Shown: in pieces, positions 1 to 8,282 of the stretch
Position numbering within the stretch: position 1 is the stretch's first letter
How the letters are laid out: each line of letters begins with the position of its first letter
DNA from: Teratosphaeria epicoccoides
Taxonomy: Eukaryota; Ascomycota; Dothideomycetes; Mycosphaerellales; Teratosphaeriaceae
Reading direction: 5' to 3'
Length of the DNA: 24,065 bases
Assembly: GCA_021401465.1 (NCBI GenBank)
Contig: JADDMT010000256.1
Coordinates: 1 to 24,065 of the forward strand
Notes under the pieces: generated by a model
What the model saw: only the letters and a program-made list of their open reading frames with translations
Database searches by the model: none
What the model was told of the DNA's origin: nothing
Position numbers and translations under genes: made by a program

Positions 1-2
1 CA

Positions 3-512
3 GAAGCACGACTCGACCTGCAGTTCTATTAGCAGAACATGGCACGGTACGCGAATCGTAAGAGAATTAAGGGACTAATTCTAAAGGAGGGGGACAAGGT
101 GTATCTCCTCCGCCGTCACATCAAATCAGACAAACCGAGTAAAAAACTAGACGCTGTAAAACTAGGACTATTCAGGATCAAGGCTAAGACGGGACCAGTC
201 AATTTTGAATTACAGCTACCCGAGCAGATGAGAATACACCCTGTGTTCCATGTCTCTCTGCTAGAACAAGCAGCGCCGGACGCCGCACTGCAATCAGAAC
301 CCTTACCACTCGACCCTGAAGTGGAAGAACCGGAGTACTCTGTCGAAAGGATTATCGACACTCGCTAGCGGGACAGACAGCGACAGTACTTAGTAAAATG
401 GGAAGGATATGGGAGTACCGAGAACACCTGGGAACCCCTAGAACACCTGCGAAACTGTCAGCAAAAGATACGAAGTTTCGAGAAAGGAACGAACCTAGGA
501 AGAAGATCCTAA
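3..512 (+). pseudogene. Ty3/gypsy pol 3' end (integrase C-terminus plus chromodomain)
   Basis: This is the 3' end of a gypsy-type polyprotein; the rest lies left of the window. Reading frame 3 runs to TAA at 510-512. It shows the integrase C-terminal signature (GDKVYLLRR, KLDAVKLG, then the HPVFHVSLLE box near 238-270), a Pro/Glu-rich linker, and a chromodomain with the core QYLVKWEGYGSTENTWEPLE at about 387-446. A chromodomain at the integrase C-terminus is the hallmark of fungal chromoviruses and is thought to target insertion to modified histones. Two in-frame TAG codons break it (30-32 and 366-368); the second sits where relatives have a residue just before the chromodomain strands. Trp and Gln codons are otherwise mostly kept, so damage here is light compared with the rest of the window. 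Confidence 0.9.
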
Positions 513-575
513 GCCACGACTAGACTCCTGCGGGACGCTGTCGACCGGCTCGGCTATCACGCCATCCAGGAAACC

Positions 576-1016
576 CTAATATGAGGAGTTAGCGAAACCC
601 TCTATTGCGCTCCATGTCGTAGGACTAAGAGCGAGACCCGCGGAAGGATCTAGGTCAAGAAGAAACCCGGCCTGCGCAAGAGCTTGTTCCTCGGCCTCCT
701 CCTCCCTGATCTCGCGCTCCTCGAGAGCGCGACTATCTTCGACCTCCCGGTCGACTGCGTCTAACTGTTTTCGAAGACGCATCTCCTTCGCATGCGCCTC
801 TAGCATCTTCTGCGAAGCTTCGGCTAGGACTACCTTCGCACAATCGAGATCGGCAATTAGTCTTTTCCGCTAGTCGCCTAACTTCTTCCATTCGACCTCT
901 GTTACCTTCGCGTCGCAACTCCGACAGTTGCTAAAGTAACATTGCGAACATTTCCCCAAGGAAATGTGTACCTAACAGACGAGCTTTAGCTCTTGACACC
1001 GAGTACAGGACTTCAT
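576..1016 (-). pseudogene. Antisense Cys-rich/coiled-coil ORF carried between pol and the 3' LTR
   Basis: On the minus strand an ATG at 1016 opens a 147-codon frame ending at 576. The N-terminus has a CTRC pair, then GKCSQC and CRSC pairs, consistent with a small zinc-binding module. This is followed by a long charged helix typical of coiled coils (AHAKEMRLRKQLDAVDREVE and the Glu-rich stretch after it). Two in-frame TAGs interrupt it, so today only the coiled-coil half (806 to 576) is open. Similar zinc-knuckle plus coiled-coil proteins encoded antisense between pol and the 3' LTR are, as I recall, common in ascomycete gypsy elements; their function is unknown to me. The position between pol (ending 512) and the polypurine tract (1192) supports its belonging to this element. 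Confidence 0.6.
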
Positions 1017-1191
1017 GCTGTCCTGGCCCTGACGATGGATTCGATTCGCGCGGCGTTTGCGTTTCTACGTTGAAGGGGCGTCAGTGTCTAGAATGACACA
1101 AGGCAGTAATGTAGAAAGAGAAGACATCACAGTTTAAAAGAAGAAACAAGAGAAACCCCGCACTAATGAGGTAGCTTAGGGACGAGCTAGA

Positions 1192-1206
1192 CTAAGAGGG
1201 GGATAG
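1192..1206 (+). other. Polypurine tract of the gypsy element
   Basis: A purine-rich run (CTAAGAGGGGGATAG) lies directly against the TG that opens the LTR at 1207. Position and composition fit the primer for plus-strand DNA synthesis. Confidence 0.7.
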
Positions 1207-1696
1207 TGTCATGAGTGTCAGGAGTACTGTCCGGAGTACTGTAGGATACAGGATCATGTGGGTCCTGAGTGCTATGAGTCATAGTACCGTCATAGGAGTA
1301 CTATGAGTCATAGGCATAGTCATAGAAGAAAGGATCTGTCACGTGAGGACAGATCCCTAGATCTGTAGGGTTAGTCTACAGATCTATGGGCTTGCAAGGA
1401 AGAAGGGATCTGTCACGTGATGACAGAACCTTAGATCTGTGGGGTTAGTCCACAGATCTACAGACACAGATCTGTCGGGTCTGTCGACAGATCTAACAGA
1501 GCTGCTCTGTCGCTCTCTAGTATATAGGGATGGCTTTAGGACAGGTAGTTAGGAGCTTCGTGCTTAATCTCAATTCAATCCTCTCTTGCTTAGAGGAGAG
1601 TCAGTTACAAGGTTAACTGCTATTGTCGATATTCTTTACAGCTCCCGAGTCTAACACCTAGTCACCTTCCTGCCATCGGCACCTACCCTTATGACA
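1207..1696 (+). repeat. 3' LTR of the gypsy element (490 bp)
   Basis: The segment begins TGTCAT and ends ATGACA, giving 6-bp inverted termini with canonical TG...CA ends, and it follows the polypurine tract immediately. A TATA box lies at 1521-1526. The first third holds short repeated blocks built on GAGTACTGT and AGTCATAG. Two longer near-copies around ATCTGTCACGTGA and AGATCTGTGGGG/AGGGTTAGTC lie at about 1330-1390 and 1409-1460. CACGTG-type boxes in the U3 half could be transcription-factor sites. The bases CTAGA that follow are the expected place for a target-site duplication, but the left end is outside the window. Confidence 0.8.
1521..1526 (+). promoter_or_regulatory. TATA box within the LTR
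   Basis: TATATA followed by AGGGATGG lies about two thirds into the LTR, the expected place for the U3/R promoter of the retrotransposon. Confidence 0.5.
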
Positions 1697-2020
1697 CTAG
1701 ATATATACCTATAGGATCTTATCTATACCCTATAAAATACTCCTAGGATAGGTACTTATATGTACTATCTTAGTAACATTATATTCTCTTTATATAAATA
1801 CTAATATTAATACTATATATTAGACAGAAATATCTTTTAGTATAACAGAGTAATCTAACCTCTTAGTAGGTATAGAGTAGCACTACTTTTTACTTATTAT
1901 AGAGGTAGTATGTAAAGGGCTAGGCCCTTAGGCCTAGTATAGGCTAAGGCCTATATAGGTCTACATAGAGATTAGTATTACAGAATGTTCTAGGGCTAAG
2001 CTTTAGCTAGTCAGAACATG
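1697..2020. other. AT-rich stretch without a gene
   Basis: This is very AT-rich DNA dominated by TATA, CTATA and TAGG blocks. It includes a self-complementary patch around AGGCCTAGTATAGGCTAAGGCCT (about 1938-1960). No reading frame, RNA gene or repeat with a clear function is visible. It is probably fully decayed transposon sequence. Confidence 0.5.
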
Positions 2021-2140
2021 CATAACAAGCAGGGATAGCGCGTAACAAGCAGGGATAGCATGTAACAAGCAGGGATAGCGCGTAATAAGCAGGGATAGTA
2101 CATAACAAGCAGGGATAGTACTATAAGAAGCAGGGTAGTA
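2021..2140 (+). repeat. 20-bp minisatellite, about six units
   Basis: Six head-to-tail units of 20 bp start at 2021, 2041, 2061, 2081, 2101 and 2121. The consensus is NNTAACAAGCAGGGATAGNN. The core AAGCAGGGATAG is nearly invariant; the two-base edges vary (CG, CA, TA), and the sixth unit is degenerate. It resembles the short tandem repeats often found in subtelomeres. The next 100 bases hold small palindromes built on TACAGAGTAC and ACTCTGTAG. Confidence 0.85.
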
Positions 2141-2245
2141 CTACAGAGTACTATATACAAGCTACTACAGAGTACTCTGCTACTCTGTAGCGCTCTATCG
2201 AATAGAGTAACAGAGTAGGACAGAGTAGGACAGAATACTAGAGAA

Positions 2246-2443
2246 TCTCCTATGTATTTAGGAATACTAAGATGCCCTTATAGCTTTAATGCGTTTAACT
2301 TATGTTACATACTTACTAATTAGAATTACCTTTGTACTAATCATTATTGTCTTAGCTCCTACTTGTGTTAGTACTCTCTAAAGAAGCCTTAGCTTACACA
2401 TGTTAGGAAGTTACCTAACTACCTGTTACGAGTAACTGTAACA
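2246..2443 (+). repeat. LTR fragment of gypsy family 2, plus orientation
   Basis: About 198 bp ending TGTAACA is the near-perfect reverse complement of 2900-3097, with only scattered transitions between the two arms. Because 2900-3409 looks like a complete LTR (TGTTA...GTAACA) lying in minus orientation, this arm is best read as the U5-side part of the same LTR in plus orientation. The plus-strand gag that follows from about 2461 fits that: LTR, short leader, gag. The upstream LTR half is not recognisable left of 2246. Confidence 0.7.
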
Positions 2444-2460
2444 CTTTAAACGCCCTTAGG

Positions 2461-2899
2461 ATAAGTGCCTTATTACAGGTCAGAAGGGGAGCTCCCGCCC
2501 CTAGCAAGACAAGTAGTACTCGATATACTACTAGTGCTAGTAACGTACTAGGAACCTATACTAGAAACGACTCTCTTAAGATTAGAAAGCTAGACTTCTA
2601 CTATAGCGACTAGGACAAGTTTAACACCTAGGTTAATTAGATAGACATGTACTTCATGTTTAACTAGGTTCAAGACAACTTAAAGACAGTCTTTTTAATG
2701 ACGTTTATGTAAGGAAGAGCTTAGCATTAGGTTAAACTATTTCTTAGGACCTATCTAGATAGTAACAGAACTGACAACTTAAACGGAGTTTTTGCAAGCT
2801 ACGAACACCTTAAGCATGCGATGAAGAAAGTCTTTAGATCTTCAAACGAGGTTGCTACTATAGTTAGGGTCATCTAACACTTGACTTAGAAAGGGTCAT
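2461..2899 (+). pseudogene. Ty3/gypsy gag fragment, cut by an LTR
   Basis: One frame runs from about 2461 to 2899, with only TAG/TAA interruptions (about ten). It carries the retrotransposon gag pattern: KLDFYYSD, a membrane-like IDMYFMFN helix, DNLKTVFLMTFM, then LDSNRTDNLNGVFASYEHLK and KKVFRSSNEVATIVRVI. The residue order matches the gag homology region of fungal gypsy elements (start Pxx-DG, ...LDxYFxFN, ...FxxFxxxxxxxFGxxNE). The frame stops matching at 2900, exactly where the TGTTA end of a minus-strand LTR begins. The gag was therefore probably interrupted by a later insertion of a related element. Confidence 0.75.
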
Positions 2900-3409
2900 T
2901 GTTATAGTTACTTGTAACAGGTAGTTAGGTAACTTCCTAACACATGTAAGCTAAGGCTTCTTTAGAGAGCGCTAACATAAGCAGGAGCTAAGACAATAAT
3001 AATTAGTATAAAGGTAATTCTAATTAGTAAGTATGTAACATAAGTTAAACGCATTAATCCTATGAGGGTATCTTAGCGTTCCTAAATACATAGGAGACAT
3101 TAGGGTCTAATAGAGCATGTCTCTATTCTACTCTATTAGAAACTATACTCTAACAGAGATAGTCTCTATTACTAAGTCACTAAGAACTATGTTCTCTATC
3201 TTAGCTTCACGGAAGCTTTCTAAAATAGAGTCATATTATATGACTTATAGTTATATCGTATGACTTATAGCCATGTTCTCTGTCTTGGCTCTACAGAAGC
3301 TTTCTAAAACAGAGTCATATTATATGACTTATAGTCACATTATACAACTTATAGTTACGTTGTATGACTTAACTGTTATAGCGGTGTCCCGTAACACTAT
3401 TCTGTAACA
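2900..3409 (-). repeat. LTR of gypsy family 2, minus orientation
   Basis: The segment is bounded by TGTTA at 2900 and GTAACA at 3409, with TG...CA termini. On the minus strand a polypurine tract (AAAAGGGAGATAG, about 3410-3422) lies directly outside its 5' end, and a pol chromodomain lies upstream of that. It is therefore the 3' LTR of a minus-strand element. Positions 2900-3097 match 2246-2443 as an inverted copy. An internal 84-bp-period duplication lies at 3189-3334. Confidence 0.65.
3189..3334 (+). repeat. Internal direct duplication in the LTR, period 84 bp
   Basis: Two copies of a block of about 62 bp start ATGTTCTCTRTCTTRGCT and end TATATGACTTATAG (3189-3250 and 3273-3334), separated by 22 bases. 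Differences between the copies are mostly G/A and C/T. The motif YATTATAYGACTTATAG recurs two more times downstream. This is typical of LTR U3 enhancer duplications. Confidence 0.7.
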
Positions 3410-3587
3410 CTATCTCCCTTTTAGCTTAGCTTGTCCTAAGCTTACAAGTGTCATTGCCATTCTACCTGTTTTTGTCGTTTAATAATGTCTTCTTTATCTT
3501 CCTGCAAGAAACCTTCCTACCTTAGTTAAAAAGCTCTTACTACTAGGGTTTAAACCCTTAGAATTCACTATGCTAGGTTTCTCCTCT

Positions 3588-3990
3588 AGCTAACCTGAAT
3601 CGTCTTAGGAGTTAGTAGCAGTTAGCAAGGTTTTCCTGTAGTTCCTAAGTGTTCTTAATATGTAGGTATCCTTTCTACTTTACGAGGTATCTCTGACCCT
3701 TTTAGTCTAGAATCTTCTTAACTTCAAACTTGTTCTCTTCCTCTAGTTAGAAGTGAAACGTTTCCTAGCAGGGTATGTTAGCGTCTACGGGTTCTAGTAT
3801 CGACACGTAGAATACTAGGTGTATCTTTATGTCGTCCGGTAGTTTGAGTTAGTAATTAACTAGTCCGCGGGCCTCATTAATCAAAAATGGCCTAACCTTA
3901 ACATAGTCTAGTTTCTTAGTCAATCTCTAGGTTCTCAGGTTTTTTGTTAGGAGGTAGACCTTATCCCTCCTCTTTAGCTAAGGTGTTAAA
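3588..3990 (-). pseudogene. Ty3/gypsy integrase C-terminus plus chromodomain, RIP-damaged
   Basis: On the minus strand, reading leftward from about 3990, the frame gives GDKVYLLTKNLRT, LDYVKVRPFLINEARGLVNY, LKLPDD, a degraded HPVFHVSLLEP box (LVFYVSILEP), a Glu-rich linker and a chromodomain core. In that core KGQRYLVK, stop, KGY stands for the usual YLVKWKGY. The Trp of the chromodomain cage is now TAG, and His of HVS reads Tyr; both are CpA to TpA transitions. The region between its end and the polypurine tract at 3410-3422 (about 165 bp) is short 3' untranslated sequence. It belongs with the LTR at 2900-3409. Confidence 0.8.
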
Positions 3991-3999
3991 TTAGGCAGT

Positions 4000-4339
4000 C
4001 ACATGCTAGTAGGAGAAAGGACCCGCCTAGGCCATGAGGAGCTTCAGGTAGCACCTAAGTCATGCGTGGCCTCAGGTAGCGACTAAGACTAGTTAGGTAA
4101 CCCCTATAATCTTGGCGGAGGTAAAGATTCTTCTTACCTCTAACTAGGAAAAGATGTAATACTTAATACGCATAATATGTAATACTAGTACCTAGTTAGC
4201 ACCTCTTTAGTTGCTACTTCTAAGCGCGATTTAACCGTTCGATTTAACAGGTTATAAGCCTAGGTTCTGCCTGTAGCTAGAAGAGCCAAGCTAGACTAGA
4301 AGGGTATACTTAATCTACTAACTAATTAAGGGCAGACTA
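4000..4339. other. Gene-poor stretch
   Basis: The interval holds a short near-duplicate (GGCCATGAGGAGCTTCAGGTAGC and GTGGCCTCAGGTAGC around 4030-4080). It also contains AT-rich sequence with repeated TAATACTTAATACGCATAAT blocks. I could not follow a convincing frame. It should contain the junction between the minus-strand gypsy remnant and the next element. Confidence 0.4.
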
Positions 4340-4875
4340 GAGGCCGCTACTACACTATATTAGGAGACTAGAGCATAGCTCTAAAGATACAGATAAGTCG
4401 TGAAAGTGCCTAGCAGCTATTAGCTAAGAATAGAGTTAGTAGTAACCTCTATAGAGAGAAACTACATACCTACATTATCTACGAAATTACACTTTCTAAC
4501 GACCTACTAGCTACACTGAAAATGGAGTCCTAAACTAACTCGAAGAGACAACTAGTTAATACACTAACTTGGCTAAACTATCGCTACTAGTTTCCTGCCT
4601 TAAGAAGGTTCCTAAGTACAAAGGATGTAGCATAGATTATTGACCTAAGCCTCCTACTAACTAAGAATTCCAAGGTAGGCTCATAGGTAGTCATTAGTAA
4701 TCCTCTAGATCTATACCTATATCTAGCTAAGGGGGTAGCTAGACTAAGTGTAAAAGCGAAGGCTACTAAAACGACTAGAAGTAAATTAGCGACTAGGCGC
4801 TATTAGAGGACTAGTTAGGTTCCGCTAGATAAAGCTTACCTAGAGTATATTACATGTGTCATGCATACACCTTAA
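4340..4875 (+). pseudogene. Decayed coding fragment of unknown family (3' end of a gene)
   Basis: Frame 1 gives a protein-like reading of about 175 codons ending at TAA 4873-4875, interrupted only by TAG and TAA (about ten). Readable stretches include ALKIQISRESA, SSNLYREKLHTYIIYEITLS, NDLLATLKMES, ALRRFLSTKDV and LDLYLYLAKGVARLSVKAKA. It looks like a helical, Lys/Arg-rich C-terminus. I do not recognise a domain. It sits upstream of, and in the same direction as, the gene at 5541, and has the same stop pattern as the transposase further right. It could be the remnant of another cargo gene. The 5' end could not be traced. Confidence 0.4.
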
Positions 4876-5540
4876 TACCTTCGTAGCAAGTATAGCGCAG
4901 AGGGTACTAACTTAGGCAGGTTTTAATTTGTCACATATTAGGCAGCTTTACGATACCTTTACTTTATATGTAGATCGAGATATTAGGAAACTACAAGTAC
5001 GTACTTTAGTTAATCTTTGAAATTGTAGGGGGAGCATACGCGCTAGCCTCGCCAAGTAGCTTAGCTGTCCCTATTTAGTTGTAACTATAAAGAACATGTT
5101 GCAGAACCTTAGGGGTAGTAGGAATATACGCGGACACTCTGCGCATACTACTCGAAACAGCAGGAGCGCGCTCCTAGCGCGGGTCTCGTCATATTTTCAT
5201 GCTAGTAGACTAGCACAAGTATAGTTAGCGTACATGCGTAACAGCTACATTATCTGTTCTTGCATCATTTAGTCCCCTTGTAAGTTAACTAAAGGTAGGT
5301 ACTCTGCGCATGTAGTTTAAGTCACTAGCTTAACAGTTGCGGTAGGTAACAGGGGGGCTGTTAGAGAGTATAAAAACCTCGTCGCTTTCCTAAACTTCCT
5401 GTTCTAAAACACTAACATTAACCTCCGCTTTTATTTCGCTTAGCCTGCGCCTCGCTGTGTCTGCGGGTCTAAACCGGAGCTTCTTCTTCTTCAATCAATC
5501 AATTAAGATCAATTAACTTACCTTAGCGATAATAGCTTAT
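4876..5540 (+). promoter_or_regulatory. Intergenic promoter region of the 5541 gene
   Basis: No coding frame is visible. Regulatory-looking sequence is dense: two copies of ACTCTGCGCAT (5136-5146 and 5301-5311), a perfect 14-bp palindrome AGGAGCGCGCTCCT (5162-5175), and a near-palindrome GCTAGTAGACTAGCAC (5201-5216) related to the dispersed motif. A TATA box follows at 5369-5376, then a pyrimidine-rich leader (about 5420-5500) before the ATG at 5541. The spacing of repeats, TATA and start codon is that of an ordinary fungal RNA polymerase II promoter. Confidence 0.5.
5369..5376 (+). promoter_or_regulatory. TATA box upstream of the 5541 gene
   Basis: TATAAAAA lies in an otherwise GC-mixed context, about 170 bases before the ATG at 5541 and followed by a C/T-rich leader. 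Confidence 0.55.
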
Positions 5541-7034
5541 ATGCTACAGACTAAGTTCGACGCTACTTGCTCTACCCGCAATTGTCGCTTATGTCGACGA
5601 TGCCTTAATAACCTTAGCAGCTAAGCTGCATACATCTCTCCTCCGCGTGTTAGTAAGGCGTCCCCTACCCGCGAGGTATGCATGGCATATACTAACTAAA
5701 GCGTAGCCGAGATCTACGTCAGCAGATTTAATAAGGGTAGTGTCTACTGTAATTGTATTAACTGTAATGGCAAGCATCAAAAATGCTAAGACCTACCTAA
5801 AGAGGTGTATAGTAAGTACAACTAGCTCTGCTGTAACATTAATGACTTCTAGAGCACGCGTGACAAGGGGGTTACTAAAGGCACTCTAACTATGAACAGG
5901 CTACAGGCTAAGTACTACGAGGCACTTACCTACCTGCTTGGCGCCCTCTTGTGCTTTACTGTAACTACTAACTATTCTTACAGCAGTGTTCGCTTCGACT
6001 CTCTGCTAACAGGCAAAAACGTTTGTCTAGGTCTAATCGTAGACTTAGTCTAGAAGATCTTAAAGGTACTAACGATTAGGGTTAAGACCTTCGCTATAGT
6101 ACGCATACAGTATAGGTACCCTCTAAGTATGAATGCTAACTTTCTCCGCTAGGCTAACGTTAGCGTCGAGAAATATCCGACTAGCCGTTAGCGTTAGCAA
6201 CTTAGGGCCCTTGCCTCTATTAATAATGACTTTAAGACATAGATAATCTGTAAGAAGGTTATTAAGCAATTCACTATTCCTGCTGCTAAGGCTACGCCCT
6301 AGCGCCGTACTAAGAGGCAGCCTGCCTCTAAGCTAGTCCTAAGGACTAAGCCGTAAGTTACTTACTCGAATCCTGTCGCGTGCGTATAGCTAACACATTG
6401 TAGCGCCGCTGCCTACGCTGCCTCGATGCTACTATCTAAGAAGAAGAAGAAGGCTAGGGCCAAAATTAAGGTTAGTAACAAGGAAGCCGAACCTTCCCTA
6501 CTTGCAATCCGCACTATGTCCGCTAAGACGCTAAGGTATAAGCCTCTAGGCCAGATCTTTAAGGATGAGGAGGATGACGACGTCTAGGATACCTTCGGTC
6601 CTAACGTGATCCCTTTACGCTACGGCGTTACCGTACTAGTTCTGCCTAAGGGAGATACTGAGTCTAATAATGTAGTCGACACTCGTGTTAAGAAGCGCAA
6701 GATGATCTTAAGGGCTAAGCGCGACAGCCGCAAGCGCGCCTAAGTCTCTTTGCCTTCTAATGCTAAGGATGAGGAGGAGGTAGTTATCGCGACTAGGCGT
6801 AGTAAGGATGTCGCTAGCTCTCTAGCTACTATAGGTTCTAAAGACAAGCTCCCTCGCAACCTACTAAAGAAGAAGATACTAGCCTCTCTTCGTGGCGTTG
6901 CTACTCCTGTTACTCCTAGTTGCTTCAGGGTGTTTAGTAGACCCCATGTAGGTAGGTAGTCCCTAGCGGGCCGTAACAAGAAAGACTCTTCTGCTTCGGG
7001 TTTAGTCAGGAAGCCTCTAATTAGTAGTTGCTAA
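5541..7034 (+). pseudogene. Decayed ~497-codon gene, Cys-rich N-terminus and basic C-terminus, family unknown
   Basis: One frame runs from ATG 5541 to TAA 7032-7034 without an indel. About 16 internal stops (TAG or TAA, no TGA) interrupt it. The N-terminal 110 residues hold CSTRNCRLCRRC and later CNCINC...C and LCCN, which suggests a zinc-binding module. The middle has a hydrophobic stretch (EALTYLLGALLCFTV). The C-terminal half is rich in Lys/Arg with nuclear-localisation-like clusters (SKKKKKARAKIK, KKRKMILRAKR, a run of Asp/Glu at about 6560-6585). This would suit a nuclear DNA-associated protein. I do not recognise the family. A TATA box at 5369 and the same orientation as the SNF2-like gene and transposase make it a candidate cargo gene of a large element. 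The 6750-6959 portion is still open. Confidence 0.6.
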
Positions 7035-7228
7035 GCATTAGCTACGAAGCTAATCCGAGCATGTCTCTTGTTCTCCTTAGGTTTATTGTAGGTATGCCTT
7101 TAGGCATTAATGATGTATAAGTAGGGCGTTTGTTTCTCGTTATTACTTCGCGTGTTATACGCTACATACACATGTTAAGAAGTCTGCTCTAAAACTCTTA
7201 TCTTCCTACGAATTAACCTTCTTAAGCC

Positions 7229-7731
7229 CTACTTATGCCTCCTCCGCTCTTCGAACTCACGAATAGCTTCTAGAGCGTTCTTGTAGTCTTCGGCCGGAAC
7301 CTATTATAGGTACTTAGGTAGGTATCCTTTCTACTTTACTAGATAGTACGTTATGCCTTTACGCTACATACTATCCTTAATACCCTTAACTTCCTACTCT
7401 TCGTTCTCTTCTGCTACTAGCATTAGGTCCGTAGGCTCTTCGCCCTTCCGCTATACCTATAGTTTAAGTAGAGATACGTAGAAGACGTCATGTACATGAT
7501 ACGACGATAGTAATAATAGCTAGTATGCCTGCGAGCCTATCGCGTCGCATATCTAGAAGGGTCCGACGAACCTTAGCGTTATCTTCTTACTTAGAAGTTT
7601 CAGCTTAAGATTCTTCGTTAATAGTAATACCTTCGTACTAACTGCGTACTACATCAGTTTAGCATAGGCGTTATTATGTTTAATCTAGGATTCTAAGGCC
7701 TTTTTCTACGTCACGAAAATCAAGGCCCTAA
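7229..7731 (-). pseudogene. Third Ty3/gypsy integrase C-terminus plus chromodomain remnant
   Basis: The minus-strand frame starts near 7731 with FVTWKKALES-like sequence. It continues through TKNLKLKLLSKKITLRFVGP (the KL-x-x-k-x-GPF box), SYHVHDVFYVSLLK (degraded HPVFHVSLLK) and ITYYLVK, stop, KGYLPKY (chromodomain core with Trp turned into TAG). It ends in a basic helix (NALEAIREFEERRRHK) with a stop at 7229-7231. HVS has become YVS. It differs clearly in sequence from the copies at 3-512 and 3588-3990, so a third gypsy family is represented. No LTR or polypurine tract could be placed beside it. It lies only about 195 bases past the end of the 5541 gene, tail to tail. Confidence 0.75.
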
Positions 7732-8282
7732 GTAGACTAAGTAACTTGTGTTACTTAGCTTACTTACCTACTCGTCTGACTTGGCCTGCTTGTATGTACC
7801 CCCGAGAAACTCGGCCCCTCCTAAGCTACTCGTGTCGCGGACGCGAGTAGCTTAGAGTGTAAGAGTGCTATTAGTAAGTAACTTACTCCTAGTAGTATAC
7901 TAGCGGCAAGTAGCTCGGGCACGCGAGCCGAGCTACTTAAATCAAAACAATTTGCACGTAATAGACGTTAAAGTCATGATTTTAGTTAATACTACAAATC
8001 TTGTTATTGTCGCACTGTGCTCTTTTACTATTAACACTAAATCTAACGTATAACGCAGGTCAAGCAGATTTGCTAACACTAAACACATATACAGCTTAAA
8101 CGCAGCTTTTACAACGCCTCTTAAATTCAAGCAAGCTGCTATATCTGACTTGCGCCTTACGCCTGAAGACCTTAATTAGTATAGCTAGTAACAAATGCAT
8201 AGCTACTACATACTATCTATACATCCTGTATCGGCTCTTACACATGACTCTTTTACTCGCCCTTATCCTCTATTCCGTTCTA
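7732..8282. other. Non-coding gap with hairpins and motif copy
   Basis: No convincing gene is present. Hairpins are AAGTAAC/GTTACTT (7739-7756), CCGAG/CTCGG (7802-7814), a 12-bp stem CTAAGCTACTCG with its complement (7821-7832 and 7844-7855, loop 11) and an 11-bp stem AAGTAGCTCGG with its complement (7908-7918 and 7928-7938, loop 9). The dispersed motif CTAGTAGTATACTAGCGG lies at 7889-7906. A 62-codon minus frame at 7942-8130 has no recognisable content; I leave it as uncertain downstream sequence of the 8283-11004 gene. Confidence 0.5.

Noticed and set aside
116..361. Minus-strand open frame of 81 codons
   Set aside because: It is the shadow of the gypsy integrase/chromodomain frame on the plus strand, with Ser-rich low-complexity content.
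733..918. Second minus-strand frame of 61 codons overlapping the antisense ORF
   Set aside because: It is out of frame with the Cys-pair plus coiled-coil reading and has no recognisable pattern.
2021..2140. CRISPR-like array
   Set aside because: The units are contiguous 20-mers with no unique spacers, in a eukaryotic subtelomere.
2246..3097. Terminal inverted repeats of a cut-and-paste DNA transposon
   Set aside because: The right arm is the end of a 510-bp segment with TG...CA ends next to a polypurine tract and gypsy pol, and the left arm is followed by gag. LTRs explain it better.
6740..6979. Minus-strand frame of 79 codons
   Set aside because: It is the shadow of the plus-strand gene at 5541-7034, which is in frame over 1.5 kb.
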